From assembly GCA_900766495.1 (NCBI GenBank), contig CAAFVM010000022.1:1-48924 (forward strand): DNA of 48,924 nucleotides. The letters run 5' to 3'. The notes beneath the pieces were generated by a model. The model was not told the origin of the DNA, made no database searches, and was given only the letters and a program-made list of their open reading frames with translations. The number at the start of each line of letters is the position of its first letter. Positions within the stretch are counted from its first letter, which is position 1. The DNA is from Clostridia bacterium (GTDB lineage: Bacteria > Bacillota > Clostridia > Christensenellales > Borkfalkiaceae). This document shows positions 33,192 to 41,116 of this stretch, piece by piece. Position numbers and translations under genes: made by a program.

Positions 33192-34062
33192 AATAAACGA
33201 GGTAAAAAACAGAATAAAGGGCGTTAGCGAAACGCAGAAAATAACCAACGCCTTATATTTAATATCGTCGGCGAAAGTAAGAAAGGCAAGGGAAGAACTT
33301 GAAAAAACCGCGCCGTATTTCTGGGGCATAAGAAAGGAAATAAAATCGGTTTTCAAAACGGTGGAACGTTTCGAAAGCAAGTATTTATACCCCGAAAACG
33401 ACCATATGAAAAACGCCGCTTACGGGTATTTGGTAATCACCGCCGACAAAGGTATGGCGGGCGCATACAACCATAACGTCATAAAAAAAGCCGAAGCAGA
33501 ACTTAAAAAGCACGAAAATTCGAAGCTGTTCGTAGTAGGCGATTTGGGGCGCGAATATCTTTCTGCAAAAGGGTATAACGTGGATAAGAACTTCACGTTC
33601 GGCGCGCTGCGCCCAACTCTTGCCGTGGCGAGAAAAATAGCCGATATACTTCTCGACGGGTTTGTAGGCGGAGAATTTTCGAAGCTGTTTTTGCTTTACA
33701 CCGACATGGCTGACGGCGGAATTATAATAAAATCCACCAGAATATTGCCTTTCCATTCGGCGGAGTTCGTTGCCGAAAAGGATAAGGCGAAAGAAGAATT
33801 CGAATTTGTTCCCTCGCGCGAGGTGGTTTTGGACAATCTTGTCCCCGCATACGTTTGCGGTTACGTTTACAGCGCTTTGGTCGACAGTTATTGCGTAGAG
33901 CAAAACGCAAGGCTTTCGGCAATGAAGTCCGCAAGCGACAACGCAAGCGAGATTTTAGCCGCGCTAAACCGCGAATACAACCACGCCCGCCAGAGCGAAA
34001 TAACCACCGAAATAACCGAAATATCTTCGGGTGCAAAATTTCAACGGAGTAAGAAAAAATGA
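33184..34062 (+). CDS. atpG: ATP synthase F1 subunit gamma
   Basis: A 292-residue central-stalk subunit. The N-terminal helix (EVKNRIKGVSETQKITNALYLISSAKVRKA) and the C-terminal helix (RLSAMKSASDNASEILAALNREYNHARQSEITTEITEI) form the coiled coil that rotates in the alpha-beta ring; TADKGMAGAYN is the conserved middle motif. Overlaps atpA and atpD (ATGA). Confidence 0.96.
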   Translation: MSEINEVKNRIKGVSETQKITNALYLISSAKVRKAREELEKTAPYFWGIRKEIKSVFKTVERFESKYLYPENDHMKNAAYGYLVITADKGMAGAYNHNVIKKAEAELKKHENSKLFVVGDLGREYLSAKGYNVDKNFTFGALRPTLAVARKIADILLDGFVGGEFSKLFLLYTDMADGGIIIKSTRILPFHSAEFVAEKDKAKEEFEFVPSREVVLDNLVPAYVCGYVYSALVDSYCVEQNARLSAMKSASDNASEILAALNREYNHARQSEITTEITEISSGAKFQRSKKK

Positions 34063-35459
34063 AAGGTAAAATAATCGGAATAAACGGTTCGGTTCTCGAA
34101 GTGAAATTCGAGGGCGGCGCTTTGCCTAAAATAAACGCCGCGCTTAAAATTAATTCCGACGGAAAAATAAAATACGCCGAAATAGCCGCGCACGTAAATC
34201 TGAACACGGTCAGGGCTATAATGCTTTCCGAAAGCGAGGGCTTATACGTGGGGCAGGACGCGGAAGCGGTGGATAGCGGCATAACCGTGCCTGTGGGCGA
34301 AGCTGTGCTCGGCAGAATGTTCAACGTTTTCGGCGAGCCTATCGACGGCGGAAAACCGCTGCCCGCAAACGTTCCGCGCGCAAGCATTCATCGCAAACCG
34401 CCCGAATTTTCGTTGCAGTCGCCGTCTACCGAAATACTCGAAACGGGTATTAAGGTTATAGATTTGCTCGCGCCTTATGCAAAGGGCGGCAAAATAGGGC
34501 TTTTCGGCGGCGCCGGCGTCGGAAAAACCGTGCTTATACAGGAACTTATTCACAACGTGGCTATGGTTCACGGCGGATATTCGGTGTTCGCGGGCGTGGG
34601 CGAACGTTCGCGCGAGGGCAACGAACTGTTCGGTGAAATGAAAGAAAGCGGAGTGTTCGATAAAACCGCTCTCGTATTCGGGCAGATGAACGAAGCGCCC
34701 GGCGTGCGTATGCGCGTTGCGTTTTCGGGGCTTACCATGGCTGAAAATTTCAGGGATAAAGAGCATAAAGACGTGCTTTTGTTTATAGACAACGTGTTCC
34801 GTTACGTTCAGGCGGGCAGCGAGGTTTCGGCTCTGCTGGGAAGAATGCCGTCGGCGGTAGGGTATCAGCCCACGCTTGCCGAAGAAATGGGCAAACTCGA
34901 AGAGCGCATAACTTCCACCGAAAACGGCTCAATAACCTCGGTTCAGGCGGTTTACGTGCCTGCCGACGACCTTACCGACCCCGCGCCTGCAACTACGTTC
35001 TCGCACCTCGACGCGACCACCGTTTTGTCGCGTAAAATAGCGGAGCAGGGCATTTATCCCGCGGTAGACCCGCTGGAATCTACCTCGCGCAACCTCGAAG
35101 CGGACGTTGTTGGCGAAAGGCATTACCGCGTTGCTTCAAGAGTGAAAGAAATTCTTGAAAAATATAAAGAATTGCAGGATATTATTGCGATTTTGGGTAT
35201 GGAAGAACTTTCGGAAGAAGATAAAAAAAGCGTTTACCGCGCAAGAAAAATACAAAAATTCTTGTCGCAGCCCACGCACGTAGCCGAACGCTTTTCGGGG
35301 CTGAAAGGCGTTTACGTGCCGATAGAAGAAACTATTGCGGGTTTTGAAAAAATAGTAAACGGCGAGGTGGACGATTTGCCCGAAAACGCCTTTTACAACG
35401 TGGGCACCATAGCCGACGTTTACGCCAAAGCCGAAAAAATTAAAAACGGTGAAATATAA
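34059..35459 (+). CDS. atpD: ATP synthase F1 subunit beta
   Basis: A 466-residue catalytic subunit with P-loop GGAGVGKT (150-157), the GERSREGNEL segment and the Walker B-containing VLLFIDNVFRYVQAGSEVSALLGRMPSAVGYQPTL. Length normal. Overlaps atpG (ATGA) and atpC (TAATG), so translation is tightly coupled. Confidence 0.97.
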   Translation: MKGKIIGINGSVLEVKFEGGALPKINAALKINSDGKIKYAEIAAHVNLNTVRAIMLSESEGLYVGQDAEAVDSGITVPVGEAVLGRMFNVFGEPIDGGKPLPANVPRASIHRKPPEFSLQSPSTEILETGIKVIDLLAPYAKGGKIGLFGGAGVGKTVLIQELIHNVAMVHGGYSVFAGVGERSREGNELFGEMKESGVFDKTALVFGQMNEAPGVRMRVAFSGLTMAENFRDKEHKDVLLFIDNVFRYVQAGSEVSALLGRMPSAVGYQPTLAEEMGKLEERITSTENGSITSVQAVYVPADDLTDPAPATTFSHLDATTVLSRKIAEQGIYPAVDPLESTSRNLEADVVGERHYRVASRVKEILEKYKELQDIIAILGMEELSEEDKKSVYRARKIQKFLSQPTHVAERFSGLKGVYVPIEETIAGFEKIVNGEVDDLPENAFYNVGTIADVYAKAEKIKNGEI

Positions 35460-35938
35460 TGAAAAACTTTCCTTTAAAACTGCTTGCCGCCGATAAAGTG
35501 TTTTTCGACGGAGAGTGTTCTTCGCTTACGGTTCCCTCCGCCGACGGGCAATACGGGATACTCGCAAATCACTCGAACGCGGTTATAGCCGTGGTTCCGG
35601 GAATTGCCGAGCTTGCCGCAAACGGAGAAAAAACTGTGGCGTTCGTGGCTTCGGGCATAACTAAAATAGAAAACGGCAGAGTGCTTATGCTTGTGGAATC
35701 GTGCGAAAAGGCTTCCGACGTCAACGAGGCGTGGGCGAAAAACGCGCTTAAAGAGGCTAAAGAAGAAATAGCGCGCAAGGAAAGCAGGTTTAACGTGCTG
35801 TCTGCCGAGGTGAAAATTGCCCGCGCGTTAAACAGACTTAAAGCCAAAGATTGCAATGATTTTATAAACGAAAGTGCTGTTTACGAACATATAGACGGGC
35901 TTTTGATGTTAAAAACTTATATTTTTAAAAAACGTTAA
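35459..35938 (+). CDS. atpC: ATP synthase F1 subunit epsilon
   Basis: A 159-residue subunit: N-terminal beta-barrel (PSADGQYGILANHSNAVIAVVPG, about 28-50) and C-terminal helical hairpin (about 85-130). The last 25 residues (VYEHIDGLLMLKTYIFKKR) are extra against the usual 130-140. Start overlaps the atpD stop. The terminator hairpin begins inside the last codons. Confidence 0.9.
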   Translation: MKNFPLKLLAADKVFFDGECSSLTVPSADGQYGILANHSNAVIAVVPGIAELAANGEKTVAFVASGITKIENGRVLMLVESCEKASDVNEAWAKNALKEAKEEIARKESRFNVLSAEVKIARALNRLKAKDCNDFINESAVYEHIDGLLMLKTYIFKKR

Positions 35939-35961
35939 GCGGTTATGCTTGGCGTTTTTTT
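35931..35961 (+). terminator. Terminator at the end of the ATP synthase operon
   Basis: AACGTTAAGC pairs along its whole length with GCTTGGCGTT (two G-U), loop GGTTAT, then seven T. It overlaps the atpC stop codon. Confidence 0.85.
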
Positions 35962-35974
35962 GTGTTGCGAAAAA

Positions 35975-36060
35975 TGGGGGCGCGGAGCTTGCCCTCGCGG
36001 AGCAAAACTTAAACAATAAAGCCCCCATCCGCCGCTGAGAATTAGAAAAGTATGTGACAG
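35975..36060. repeat. Type D repeat and empty intergenic stretch
   Basis: GGGGGCGCGG, then CCCTCGCGG and an A-rich part ending in CCCCC, related to the D repeats at 121-176, 245-303 and (inverted) 48236-48297. The ends ATGGGGG and CCCCCAT are complementary. Apart from the promoter at 36106 nothing else is seen up to 36264. Confidence 0.65.
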
Positions 36061-36105
36061 ATAAACGAAATTTTTGTTCAGACGTTAAAAATAACCGAAA
36101 CGCTA

Positions 36106-36133
36106 TTGACAGTAAAAATAAAAGGGTTATAAT
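36106..36133 (+). promoter_or_regulatory. Promoter for the reductase-aconitase X cluster
   Basis: TTGACA, 16-bp spacer, TATAAT, with about 130 bp of leader before the start codon. Confidence 0.75.
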
Positions 36134-36264
36134 TATATAGTAATCGCGTTTTTCTCGTTTTCAGGCGATTCGGATAATACGCGAATAAAAAACTTACGGG
36201 CAGAAAGCGAAAGGGTATAACGCAAGTTGTTATTCGGCTTTAAAATTGCCCCGGAGGAAAAAAT

Positions 36265-38319
36265 ATGCAAGAAATTTACAAACCCTTATTTACCCCTTGG
36301 AAGATAGGCAACGTAGAAATTAAAAACAGAATAGTAATGACTTCTATGGGCGGCACTTCCATATTCGGTTGGATGGAACCCAATCATTTCGACGAAGAAG
36401 CCGCTAAGTTTTTGCTTGAACGCGCAAAAAACAACGTCGGACTTATTCTTCCCGGTATTGCGCCCATAAGGGATATACTCGGCGGCAAATGGCTGTATCA
36501 GGGTAAGGGGAAGTTTAAAAAGCTTAAAGCCTTTATGGAGGAATTTCATAAAACCGGTTGCAAGATGTTTATTCAGCTTACAGCCGGGTTCGGCAGGTCG
36601 CTCGCTATAAACGACCTTATGGTAAAAGCCATTCATAACAAGGCTCTCGGCGCGGTATTAAAACCCGTGCTCGACGTCAGCTATCTTACCGCAAGCGCAA
36701 GCGCAACTCCCAACAGATGGGATGAAAGTTGCATTTCTCGTCCGCTTACCGTAAAAGAAATAAAGCAAATGGTTGAAGCGTTTGCGAAAACGGCAAAACT
36801 TTGTATGGACGCGGGTGTGGACGGAGTTGAAATTCACGCCGTTCACGAGGGGTATCTGCTTGACCAGTTTACTATGAAATATACGAATAAGCGCACCGAC
36901 GAATACGGAGGCTCGTTCGAAAACAGATATCGTTTCCCGGTTGAAATAGTAAAAGCAATAAAAGACGAATGCGGCAAAGATTTCCCCGTGTCGTTGCGTT
37001 ACTCGGTGCTTTCAAAAACCAAAGGTTTCGGCAAAGGCGCGGTTCCCGGCGAAGATTACGTAGAGGTCGGGCGCGATATGGAAGAAAGCGAATGCGCCGC
37101 AAAACTTTTGCAAAACGCCGGATACGATATGCTTAACTGCGATAACGGAACTTACGACGCCTGGTATTGGGCGCATCCGGCTCCGTATATGCCCGAAAAC
37201 TGCAACCTTGCCGACGTAGAGCATATTAAAAAGTTTGTAGATATTCCTGTGGTTTGCGCGGGCAGAATGTCGCCCGAGGTAGGCGCGGAAGCCGTAAAAG
37301 ATGGTAAAATCGACGCGGTAGGCGTGGCTCGTCAGTTCCTTGCCGACCCCGAATGGATTACCAAACTTATGGCTGACGATATGGCTTCTGTTCGTCCCTG
37401 TATCTGCTGCCACAACGCCTGCTTCAATATGGCGCACTATAACGGGGTTGCCAACGACCAGACTCTTGCCGACAACGCAGGTATGGCAAGGTGCGCGCTT
37501 AACCCCGAAACCATGCAGAGCAAGAAATATAAAATTGAGAAAGCCAAACGCAAAAAACGCGTTGCCGTAATAGGAGGCGGAGTGGGCGGTATGGAAGCCG
37601 CAAGGGTACTTGCTCTTCGCGGTCACGGCGTAACTCTTTACGAAAAATCGCAGTCGCTCGGCGGCGTGTTTGTCGCGGCGGCGGCTCCTTCGTTTAAAGA
37701 AAAGGACCGCGAACTTTTGAAATGGTACGAAAAAGAACTTAAAGATCTGGGCGTAAAGGTGGAGTTCGGGAAAGAAATAACCGACGTTTCGGCTCTCGAT
37801 TGCGACGATTTTGTTATAGCTACCGGTTCAAAACCCAGAAAACTGCGCGTTAAAGGCTTTGAAAAAACAATTGAAGCGTGCGACTATCTGCTCGGTAAAA
37901 AACAGGTCGGCGACAGAGTGGTCGTAATAGGCGGCGGGCTTACCGGATGCGAAATAGCTCTTGATTTGTTCCTTAAAGGAAAAACTCCGATTATCGTCGA
38001 GATGAAGAACGATATAGTCGCGATGAAAGGCGTGTGCCTTGCAAACTCTTCTTATCTGCGCGATTTCTTTGCTTATAAAAACGTTGAAATTCACCTTAAC
38101 ACCGCAACCACCGAAATATGCGATAACGGTGTTATAGCCAAGGATATTAACGGAAAAGAGTTTAAAATCGAAGCCGATTCGGTTATTGCTTCGGTAGGAT
38201 ATATTCCGGCGCCTGCGTTCGGCGATAAATATAAAAATCGCTGGGTTGGCGACTGCAACGGCATAGGCAATCTGCGCACGGTTATTTGGCGTGCGTGGGA
38301 CGTAGCTATGAAAATTTAA
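36265..38319 (+). CDS. Old-yellow-enzyme-type NADH:flavin oxidoreductase
   Basis: A 684-residue protein of the 2,4-dienoyl-CoA/enoate reductase type. Residues about 1-380 form the FMN TIM barrel (VEIHAVHEGYLLDQF, DEYGGSFENRYRF). Cysteines in CICCHNACF and MARCALNPE (about 376-410) bind a 4Fe-4S cluster. The C-terminal part has two Rossmann motifs: VAVIGGGVGGMEAARVL and VVVIGGGLTGCEIAL. The enzyme likely reduces an activated C=C bond. The start follows GGAGG. Neighbours suggest a two-step dehydration and reduction. Confidence 0.9.
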   Translation: MQEIYKPLFTPWKIGNVEIKNRIVMTSMGGTSIFGWMEPNHFDEEAAKFLLERAKNNVGLILPGIAPIRDILGGKWLYQGKGKFKKLKAFMEEFHKTGCKMFIQLTAGFGRSLAINDLMVKAIHNKALGAVLKPVLDVSYLTASASATPNRWDESCISRPLTVKEIKQMVEAFAKTAKLCMDAGVDGVEIHAVHEGYLLDQFTMKYTNKRTDEYGGSFENRYRFPVEIVKAIKDECGKDFPVSLRYSVLSKTKGFGKGAVPGEDYVEVGRDMEESECAAKLLQNAGYDMLNCDNGTYDAWYWAHPAPYMPENCNLADVEHIKKFVDIPVVCAGRMSPEVGAEAVKDGKIDAVGVARQFLADPEWITKLMADDMASVRPCICCHNACFNMAHYNGVANDQTLADNAGMARCALNPETMQSKKYKIEKAKRKKRVAVIGGGVGGMEAARVLALRGHGVTLYEKSQSLGGVFVAAAAPSFKEKDRELLKWYEKELKDLGVKVEFGKEITDVSALDCDDFVIATGSKPRKLRVKGFEKTIEACDYLLGKKQVGDRVVVIGGGLTGCEIALDLFLKGKTPIIVEMKNDIVAMKGVCLANSSYLRDFFAYKNVEIHLNTATTEICDNGVIAKDINGKEFKIEADSVIASVGYIPAPAFGDKYKNRWVGDCNGIGNLRTVIWRAWDVAMKI

Positions 38320-38487
38320 ATGCACTTTTCGCTTGAGTAAGTCGTATATGAGTAAGCCGTATAAAAAAATAAAAACCGTATAAAAAGTAAAAGCGGCTTT
38401 GTGCTGTTTTGGCGGCTTGCGTAAAACGGCGAATAAGCGTTGCTATATTAGCTGATAAAAATAAAATAAGAAATAAAGGGTAAAGAA

Positions 38488-39759
38488 ATGAAATTAAACG
38501 AAGAACAGCAAGCCTTGCTCGACGGGAAAAAGGGCGAGGAAATGGCTAAAATAATGAAAACGCTTGTGATGTACGGCGAAACGTTCGGCGCAACCGAAAT
38601 GGTCCCCGTGACGTCGCAGTACGGTCACATCGTAACCAGCTTCGGCGTTATAGTGATAAAAGGCGTTTTCGACCTTATGGACAGGCTGGTTGCCGCGGGC
38701 GTGAAATCGGGTCAGAAATTTTCCGCCGACCCTCGTCCGTGCGATAAAAACGTGCCTAAAAACCTTTTGCAGGACATAGTGTTCAAGGTTATGTACGGTC
38801 CGCAGAAACGCTATGAAAAACAGCTTAAAGAAATAGGACTGCTTTCGGACGAGGCGTTCACCTGCGCCTGCTATATGAACGAGGTTGGCAACAAACCCAA
38901 AAAGGGGGATATACTTTCGTGGGCTGAATCGAGCGCTGTAAACTATGCCAACTCGGTTCTCGGCGCGCGTTGCAACCGCAATTCGGGTATAATTGAAATG
39001 TTCGGCTCGATTGTGGGTTACGTGCCTTATTTCGGACTGCTTACCGACGAGGGCAGAAAAGCCACGCGCATTGTGGAAATAAAAACCACCAAAAAGCCCG
39101 AAGCGCAACTTTTAGGTTCGGCTATAGGAATGAACGTGCTTGAAGAGGTGCCTTACATAAAAGGGCTTGATAAATGGCTTGGCACCGAGCTTGACGACCA
39201 AACTTGCGCTTACCTTAAAGATTTCGGCGCGGCTACCGCTTCCAACGGTTCGGTAGGGCTTTATCATATTGAAAATCTTACCCCCGAAGCCAAAGAGCTC
39301 GGCGAAAAACTCATTCAGCCTAGCGCCACCGTTTACGTTGTAGACGACGCCGAGCTTGAACGCGTGAAAAAGTCTTACCCCGTAATATGGAAAGACCCGA
39401 ACGCCAAACCCAAGCTTTGCTTTATGGGGTGCCCGCATATGACGCTTTCGCAACTTAACGACTGGACGGAAAAACTCACGGCTACTTTGCAGGCGAAAGG
39501 CAGAAAGAAAGTTACGGTTAAAACCGTGTTTACCTCTGCGCCCGCTGTGCTTAAAGAGTTCGAAAAAACCGAAAACGCGCAAAAACTTAAAAAGGCGGGA
39601 GTTAAGCTTTCGTATATCTGCCCGCTTATGTATATGAACAACCCGCTGTGCGCCGATATGCCGGTTATTACCAACTCGAACAAACTGCGCACTTATACGT
39701 CGGCTCGTTACTATTCCGACGCCGAAATTTTAGACTGCATTACGGGAGGTAACGTTTGA
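38488..39759 (+). CDS. Aconitase X catalytic (large) subunit
   Basis: A 423-residue protein of the aconitase X (DUF521) family: MKLNEEQQALLDGKKGEEMAKIMK N-terminus, ESSAVNYANSVLGARCNRNSG (about 147-168), FMGCPHMTLSQL (about 311-322) and a late TNSNKLRTYTSARYY. Known members are cis-3-hydroxy-L-proline dehydratases or, in archaea, phosphomevalonate dehydratases, using an Fe-S cluster held by Cys. The small subunit starts on the stop (TGATG). Confidence 0.9.
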   Translation: MKLNEEQQALLDGKKGEEMAKIMKTLVMYGETFGATEMVPVTSQYGHIVTSFGVIVIKGVFDLMDRLVAAGVKSGQKFSADPRPCDKNVPKNLLQDIVFKVMYGPQKRYEKQLKEIGLLSDEAFTCACYMNEVGNKPKKGDILSWAESSAVNYANSVLGARCNRNSGIIEMFGSIVGYVPYFGLLTDEGRKATRIVEIKTTKKPEAQLLGSAIGMNVLEEVPYIKGLDKWLGTELDDQTCAYLKDFGAATASNGSVGLYHIENLTPEAKELGEKLIQPSATVYVVDDAELERVKKSYPVIWKDPNAKPKLCFMGCPHMTLSQLNDWTEKLTATLQAKGRKKVTVKTVFTSAPAVLKEFEKTENAQKLKKAGVKLSYICPLMYMNNPLCADMPVITNSNKLRTYTSARYYSDAEILDCITGGNV

Positions 39760-40199
39760 TGCAAAGGATTTTTAAAGGTCGCACGGTGGTTCCCGGCGAA
39801 GTAACTTTAAAGGCTCTTGTAAGCCACGGCGGATTTAACACGCTGGCTTCGTTTAAAAACTGCAAAGAGGGCAAGAATATATGCACCGACCAGAATAACC
39901 CCGACTTATACGGTAAAAACACCGTGGGTGTGGCGCTCTGCCTGCCGCAAACCATAGGCTCAACCACGGGCGGTATGGTGCTTTTCAACTCGGCTGTTAT
40001 AGGGTGCAACCCCGGCGCGCTGTTGTTTTCAAAGCCCATCGATTCGCTTGCCGCGGCGGGCGCTATTCTCGCTTCGGTATGGACGCCGAACAATATTCCT
40101 ACGGTTGACGGGTTGGGCGAAGAATTTTTGTCGTTCGTTGAAGACGGAATGACGGTTACCGTAAAACAAAACGGCGAAGTAGTCGTTTCCGACGATTGA
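39759..40199 (+). CDS. Aconitase X swivel (small) subunit
   Basis: A 146-residue DUF126 swivel-domain protein (VVPGEVTLKALVSHGGFNTLAS, CLPQTIGSTTGGMVLF, PGALLFSKPIDSLAAAGAI), which closes over the active site of the large subunit. Start is ATG at 39759, sharing the A of the preceding TGA. GGGAGG lies upstream. Together with the large subunit it forms a split enzyme. Confidence 0.9.
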   Translation: MQRIFKGRTVVPGEVTLKALVSHGGFNTLASFKNCKEGKNICTDQNNPDLYGKNTVGVALCLPQTIGSTTGGMVLFNSAVIGCNPGALLFSKPIDSLAAAGAILASVWTPNNIPTVDGLGEEFLSFVEDGMTVTVKQNGEVVVSDD

Positions 40200-40217
40200 T
40201 TTTTGCGTTTATAGGAT

Positions 40218-40250
40218 AAACGGCATTAACTGTTGTGTTTTTGCCGTTTT
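40218..40250 (+). terminator. Terminator after aconitase X
   Basis: AAACGGCA pairs with TGCCGTTT, then T-rich. The flavin reductase gene after it may have its own promoter. Confidence 0.7.
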
Positions 40251-40299
40251 ATACTAACTTTAATATAAGAATTTATAATTTTTTAATTGAGGTGATAAT

Positions 40300-40857
40300 A
40301 TGAGAAAAAATTTCGGAATTAAACCTTGGTTTTATCCGTTGCCCGTTTTAATAGTGGCAACTTACGACGAAAACGGCGTGCCCGACGCGATGAACGCGGC
40401 TTGGGGCGGATTATACGATTCGGACCTTGTTGAACTTTGTTTAAGCGAAAGCCACAAAACCACCGCGAATATCCGCGCAAGCAAGGCTTTTACCGTAAGT
40501 TTCGGTACTGCCGATACCGTTGTTCCGTGCGATTACGTGGGTATGGTTTCGGCTAACGACGTTGCCGATAAATTTGCCCGTGCGGGCTTTACGTCGGTTA
40601 AAAGCGAGTTTGTCAATGCGCCGCTTATAAACGAGTTGCCTCTCGCTTTGGAATGCGAACTTGCAGGTTTTACCGAAAACGGTAACGTTATAGGTAAAAT
40701 CAAGAATATTTCGGCTGACGAAAAAATTCTGGGTTACGACGGAAAAATAGACGTAAAGAAGCTTCGTCCCATTTCTTACGAACCGGTTACCAACGAATAT
40801 TTAGTTGTAAGCGAATTTGCGGGCAAGGCGTTCTCGGCAGGCAATAAGCTTAAATAA
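40300..40857 (+). CDS. Flavin reductase / flavoredoxin family protein
   Basis: A 185-residue split-barrel FMN-binding protein (PLPVLIVATYDENGVPDAMNAAWGGLY, ETHKT-like SESHKTTANIRASKAFTVSF, and RPISYEP). It may transfer electrons or supply reduced flavin to the reductase upstream, but it is separated by a terminator. GAGGTG precedes the ATG. Confidence 0.87.
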   Translation: MRKNFGIKPWFYPLPVLIVATYDENGVPDAMNAAWGGLYDSDLVELCLSESHKTTANIRASKAFTVSFGTADTVVPCDYVGMVSANDVADKFARAGFTSVKSEFVNAPLINELPLALECELAGFTENGNVIGKIKNISADEKILGYDGKIDVKKLRPISYEPVTNEYLVVSEFAGKAFSAGNKLK

Positions 40858-40973
40858 GGCTTAACCCGTTACTGTGACTTTGCGAAAAGTAAATTAGAAA
40901 AGTTCGTTTTTTGTTGAATTTTGTAAATTCGGCTTAAAGCGGGCTTTTTATTTTACTTTATTACGCGTAACTA

Positions 40974-41002
40974 TTGAATTTTTAAAAAAAATGTGCTACA
41001 AT
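40974..41002 (+). promoter_or_regulatory. Promoter for the YfhO-like gene
   Basis: TTGAAT, 17-bp spacer, TACAAT. The leader to 41116 contains an inverted conserved-loop element. Confidence 0.55.
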
Positions 41003-41076
41003 TTTTTTGCGCGTTGAGAAAGTTAACGTTTGCATGTGTGCGAAAAATAAAATTTTTGCTTTTATATAAAACGGCA

Positions 41077-41112
41077 AAATGCGCGATAATCGACTTATAG
41101 AGGCACTTTTTA
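41077..41112 (-). repeat. Conserved-loop element, inverted copy
   Basis: On the minus strand CTCTATAAGTCGATTATCG, flanked by AAAAGTGC and GCATTTT which pair with one G-U in the minus-strand RNA. It lies in the 5' leader of the YfhO-like gene, so it is not positioned to end a known minus-strand gene. Confidence 0.65.
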
Positions 41113-41116
41113 TATT

